A stretch of 64,000 nt of DNA from Allolobophora icterica (lineage: Eukaryota > Annelida > Clitellata > Crassiclitellata > Lumbricidae): assembly GCA_963556255.1 (NCBI GenBank), contig OY744610.1, forward strand, positions 9,888,777 through 9,952,776, in the 5' to 3' direction. The translations under genes and the position numbers were made by a program. This document shows, piece by piece, positions 58,205 to 64,000 of this stretch. The number at the start of each line of letters is the position of its first letter. The first letter of the stretch is position 1. The notes below the pieces were generated by a model. The model was given only the letters and a program-made list of their open reading frames with translations, had not been told where the DNA came from and ran no database searches.

Positions 58205-58350
58205 ATATACATCAATCAATCAAATCATTTTTATTGAGACCAAAATAATTCAGATTACAAACGAAGAGTATTACATAGCTAGCTGGTAACAAAGGATGGC
58301 CCTAAAGGGAAGAATTCCCGCTACCGGTACCAGGGACACCTATTTTTATG
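58205..58350 (-). repeat. LINE 3' end with (ATTG)n tail
   Basis: CATCAATCAATCAAATCATT TTTATTGAG, then GATGGCCCTAAAGGG and GGGACACCTATTTTT. It is the same 3' end as the LINE at 62893-64000 (GGTGGCCCCCAAGGG, GGGACACCTAAATAG), truncated. Confidence 0.7.
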
Positions 58351-58617
58351 GCGCGTAAAACCAACTAGAAAGTTAAAATAGTTAATTCATCATGAGAAAA
58401 AAATAGGAGCGTCAACTTAACTAACACTGCCAACACTTCCCCAACAGCATGGTTATATGGTATACATATCTAAAAAAATACATCGATTTTGCCCATATGG
58501 GCTGTATATGTCATGCATATGACAAAGCAATATAGCATATGCTACTTCTAGACCATATAAAATCTACATTGTACATACATCGGAATATCAGGTCTCGTGA
58601 ACCTGTGTGCTATTGCT

Positions 58618-58895
58618 GCATACATACATAGGGGCCTACATACATACATACGTATGTACATACATACATACATACGTACGTACATACATACATTCGTACA
58701 TACATAAATACATATAGGCCCTATATGTGTGTGTGTGTAGCGGGAAGGATATAATTTAGGACAATGGAGACTTCGGTCTTTAATTGCTGTGGTGGTAGAT
58801 AGTACAAGGCGCACCTGTCGGAGCCCAACACATACGTGCGTGCCAACATCAAGCATGCATACATACATACATACATGCATACATGCATACATACA

Positions 58896-58929
<34 letters not shown>

Positions 58930-59010
58930 CGTACGTTCGTTCGTACATATATGCACGTGCGTACATACATACATACATATATACAAACATACATACATAC
59001 AAATATACAT
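58618..59010 (+). repeat. (CATA)n and (CATG)-type microsatellites
   Basis: Two arrays (about 58618-58715 and 58855-59010) separated by about 130 bases of unique sequence. Long Tyr/Cys/Val or His/Thr/Tyr frames are artefacts. Confidence 0.95.
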
Positions 59011-59235
59011 ACCCCGGTATATATAAACAAAGCGTATTACAATATAGAGATACACAATTAAATGAGTAGGCCTATAAATAATTTGTTAGGATGTTGGCCA
59101 TGCGCAACTGCCACGCGTATTCAGTGTAGACCTGCAACTCCTATCCCGATTTCTCCTCTTCCCCTTACCTCCCTCGCCGTTTCAACCCTAAACACCTCCC
59201 ACCCAACACATACGTGCATGCAGATAGCTTCAGTA

Positions 59236-59445
59236 ATGTTATCCGTATGTCTTCCATGTCTGCTGACCTTATTTAGACAATATTTTGGCCATATAGATTA
59301 CAGGTAGACGGCGCATCCCTAAATCATCTGGATACTGTATCGTATCCATATGTCTTCCATGTCTGCTGACCTTATTTAGACAATATTTTGCCCAAATAGA
59401 TTCCACTCCAGATGGACGGCGCATCCCTAAACTATCTGTCTGTCT
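59236..59445 (-). repeat. Two inverted units of the 102-bp satellite
   Basis: Reverse complement of the downstream array: TATGTCTTCCATGTCTGCTG, ACCTTATTTAGACAATATTT and ACGGCGCATCCCTAAA occur twice. Together with the direct array this makes a large inverted arrangement separated by about 160 bases. Confidence 0.85.
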
Positions 59446-59604
59446 GATTGACCCCGTTCCCCTCTTGACCTGGAGCCGATGTCACCCTCCTCGCCTATGA
59501 ATTATGATTTGACTGAGCGCCTCTGAATAAGGTGGTTCCCGCGACTTTCTATTTTGGGTGCTGTTGAAATCTCGAGATAACAATAACGATTACACCCAAA
59601 GTAT

Positions 59605-61907
<2,303 letters not shown>

Positions 61908-62330
61908 TACTACAAAGAGCGGCACACAAATAATTCATAAAACGGTGCAGGCCCAGATAACAACATTGGTTAGACCGTTAAGACTAGGCTGCCTCTCATG
62001 CGCCTCTGCGTTAGAGAGCGTGCGAATCGCGGTTCGCCTCCCGATTTTGGCTTATTGCAGAGATTTAAATCTCGGGCTAGCAGGGTTTACGGTCCGCACA
62101 CAGGGTCCTTAAATGGCGTGGCGCCCATTCAAACGGACAGCGGTGGTGAAAGATCTCACCCGATCAATTGATTGAAAAATGAGAAGGGTCGAGGCCATAC
62201 GATCGCTATAAGAACGTGTAGGCCTACATTTACATGATCTAGACTAGAGGGCCAAACAGAAACCTGGCCCGCGAAATTTTGTGGCCAGAGATAGTCTTCA
62301 GAATTTCTTAAATATTTGACATTGAAAATT
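61908..62330. other. Non-coding stretch
   Basis: No gene recognised. Confidence 0.4.
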
Positions 62331-62332
62331 GG

Positions 62333-62380
62333 TAATGTAATGTAATGTAATTTATAAATTTCAAAGCGCCAACAAAGCGA
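62333..62380 (-). repeat. LINE 3' tail, (TTACA)n end
   Basis: GGTAATGTAATGTAATGTAA TTTATAAATTTC with AAAGCGCCAAC: minus-strand tail GGCGCTTTGAAATTTATAAA and TTACA repeats, as in other CR1/L2-like ends here. Confidence 0.55.
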
Positions 62381-62384
62381 CAAC

Positions 62385-62725
62385 AAAGCCACGTCAAGGA
62401 GACCACGCAGCTTATTCATCGATGCTACTCACTTCGTCTCTCCAATTCAAATCGTCCCTTGGGAAGTTGGGTCGCTGGTGGAACTAGCAAGGACCGGTTG
62501 GCTGGCCTGGGTGGGGGTGCATGCTCTCATTTCGGGCTACATACACGCACGCACTCACGCACTCTTACACAAGCACACCTTATACCCAAGGTTTCTGGTA
62601 TGATCTTGCCTTACACCGGTAGGCCTACAGTCAATAGACAAAGAGTATTACAAAATAGGCCGTGTTGCACCTGAAGCGCGTATTTATAGTTTCCCAGAAT
62701 GCGCTTTATTAAAGTCCAAAATCAT
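62385..62725. other. Non-coding stretch
   Basis: No gene recognised; CACGCAC repeats near 62540. Confidence 0.4.
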
Positions 62726-62729
62726 ACAT

Positions 62730-62892
62730 ACTGTGCATGCAAACATACAAACATTCATACACGCTTACATACATATATACATATATATATATACATACAT
62801 ACATACATGCATTAATGCATATACACATACATTCACACATGCATACATACAGACATACGTAGGCCCTACATACATACATACATACATACATA
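62730..62892 (+). repeat. (CATA)n microsatellite
   Basis: CATA/TATA repeats abutting the ATCA tail of the LINE at 62893. Confidence 0.93.
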
Positions 62893-62893
62893 C

Positions 62894-62924
<31 letters not shown>

Positions 62925-64000
62925 ATCTTTATTGCATCCAAATGACAATTATAACAGAGTACAGTGACTGTAAAATAGCAGTATGATTGACAATAAAACA
63001 GAAAAAAGTAGTGTACACAGCGGTAAAAAAACTTGTCATTGGCGGCAAAAGGTGGCCCCCAAGGGATATACATCCCGCTAACTAGGGACACCTAAATAGA
63101 TAAATGTACCAATGAACAATATGACTGACAGGATCGAAGGGTAGCCTCACTACATTCAATCACACTCAATTTAAGCCAATCGGCTTTACAATTAACTTAT
63201 ATAGAGGCTAAGTTGAGATTGATAGTATGCATTCCTTAACTAACCTTAACTAACACAAAATTATATATACTTAAGTTGACCTATGTGCGTGTTCACCCAA
63301 TATCAAGAGAACAAAAACAAACAAACTATATAAGGGAAAAAAATCAGTATATAAGAAACACAATGATCAATTCTAATGACTAGGGAGACTCATACCACAT
63401 TCAGAAGGTACTTGCGCAATCGAATCTTAAATAAGTAGGGATTTGGCGAACAGCGTATATCAATAGGCAGGGCATTCCAGATTTTGGGCCCATAATATTT
63501 TATACTAAACACCCTTGCATTGGTACGAGCTTTGACAGAGCGGTAGGTGAGAGCATTCCTGGTGTTATGAGAGTGTAGCTGTGAGCCTAGGATAAAGTAA
63601 TTCATGAATGAATCCGGTAATGACCTATTTTCAAATCGATAAAGAAAGGTTCCTATTTGTAGGGAACGAATTTGATTTATGGTCAATAATTTAAGGTGAT
63701 GAAATAAAGGACGAGTATGGGACCCATAGGGGGCTCCCATGATGAGTCTAACAGCTTTCTTTTGGAGAATCACTAGTTTGTGTAGCCTCGATTCATAATT
63801 AGTTGCCCAAATTAAATTACAATAGCTTAAATAAGGGAGAATTAATGTATAGTATAAGTTTAACCGGATGGATGTGGGGAGCAAGTAAGAGATCCGCTTA
63901 AGTATTCCAATATTCTTTGCTAATTTCAGGGAAATGTAATTTATATGGTCGTTCCAGGACAAGTGTCTATCCACCAGAATGCCAAGGAATTTGGTTGACT
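62893..64000 (-). mobile_element. LINE 3' half, running off the window
   Basis: The minus-strand 3' UTR ends AATAAAGATTTTTGATTGAT TGATTGATTG; microsatellite tails of this sort are usual in CR1-type LINEs. The RT frame runs from the window edge to 63390. Confidence 0.85.
63390..64000 (-). CDS. LINE reverse transcriptase C-terminal part, partial
   Basis: Open to the edge of the window (at least 203 residues) and ends at a stop at 63390-63392. It begins TKFLGILVDRHLSWNDHI, the end of the RT core, then LPTSIRLNLYYTLILPYLSY, LQKKAVRLIMG, ARVFSIKYYGPKIWNALP and FKIRLRKYLL. This is the post-catalytic region of CR1/jockey-like LINEs. There are no stops, so it is a recent insertion. The codon at 63974 often taken as start is GTG in mid-gene, not a real start. 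Confidence 0.88.
   Translation of the reverse strand, partial: STKFLGILVDRHLSWNDHINYISLKLAKNIGILKRISYLLPTSIRLNLYYTLILPYLSYCNLIWATNYESRLHKLVILQKKAVRLIMGAPYGSHTRPLFHHLKLLTINQIRSLQIGTFLYRFENRSLPDSFMNYFILGSQLHSHNTRNALTYRSVKARTNARVFSIKYYGPKIWNALPIDIRCSPNPYLFKIRLRKYLLNVV

Overview
The window is eukaryotic and looks like an invertebrate animal genome, probably marine. The evidence is spliced genes with GT-AG introns, two BTB-PHR proteins of a metazoan type, many tRNA-derived SINEs, degraded non-LTR retrotransposons, hAT and piggyBac miniature elements, and long simple-sequence tracts. There are no bacterial operons and no CRISPR. I cannot name the species; an expanded BTBD3/6-like family and a Polinton-type DNA polymerase relic fit a mollusc, brachiopod, annelid, amphioxus or echinoderm equally well.

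Layout. 1-2.2 kb: non-coding, with repeat tails and a 71-bp direct repeat. 2.3-5.5 kb: a broken protein-primed family-B DNA polymerase of Polinton/adintovirus type with a SAP-like N-terminal part, cut off before the last polymerase motif. 5.5-9.3 kb: a block that recurs, rearranged, at 30.9-35.9 kb. 10.9-11.9 kb: an NHL-type propeller exon (minus). 12.5-25 kb: relics of several LINE families, a piggyBac derivative with TTAA ends and a transposase C-terminal remnant, and a second duplicated block (17.3-18.2 and 37.8-38.7 kb). 28.1-29.5 kb: a foldback element with identical 232-bp arms that carry an array of 22-bp palindromes at a 29-bp period. 31-43.3 kb: a dense nest of hAT-type elements, most with readable 8-bp target duplications, some inserted in each other, plus a second piggyBac derivative. 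46.1-48.4 kb: a 2.28-kb DNA transposon with about 130-bp inverted ends and a broken transposase-like gene. 52.3-57.4 kb: the only convincing host gene cluster, two convergent BTB-BACK-PHR paralogs sharing an intron at the same codon and phase. 59.2-61.8 kb: a 102/91-bp satellite. 62.9-64 kb: the 3' end of a LINE running off the window.

How the parts relate. The host coding content is small: two adaptor-type BTB genes, one NHL exon and one possible terminal exon. The rest is mobile DNA, and its insertion order can often be read from target duplications (for example a 146-bp hAT MITE and a 713-bp foldback element both inside a 1.28-kb hAT element). Most mobile genes here are dead; the freshest-looking structures are the perfect foldback at 28.1-29.5 kb and the short MITEs with intact duplications.
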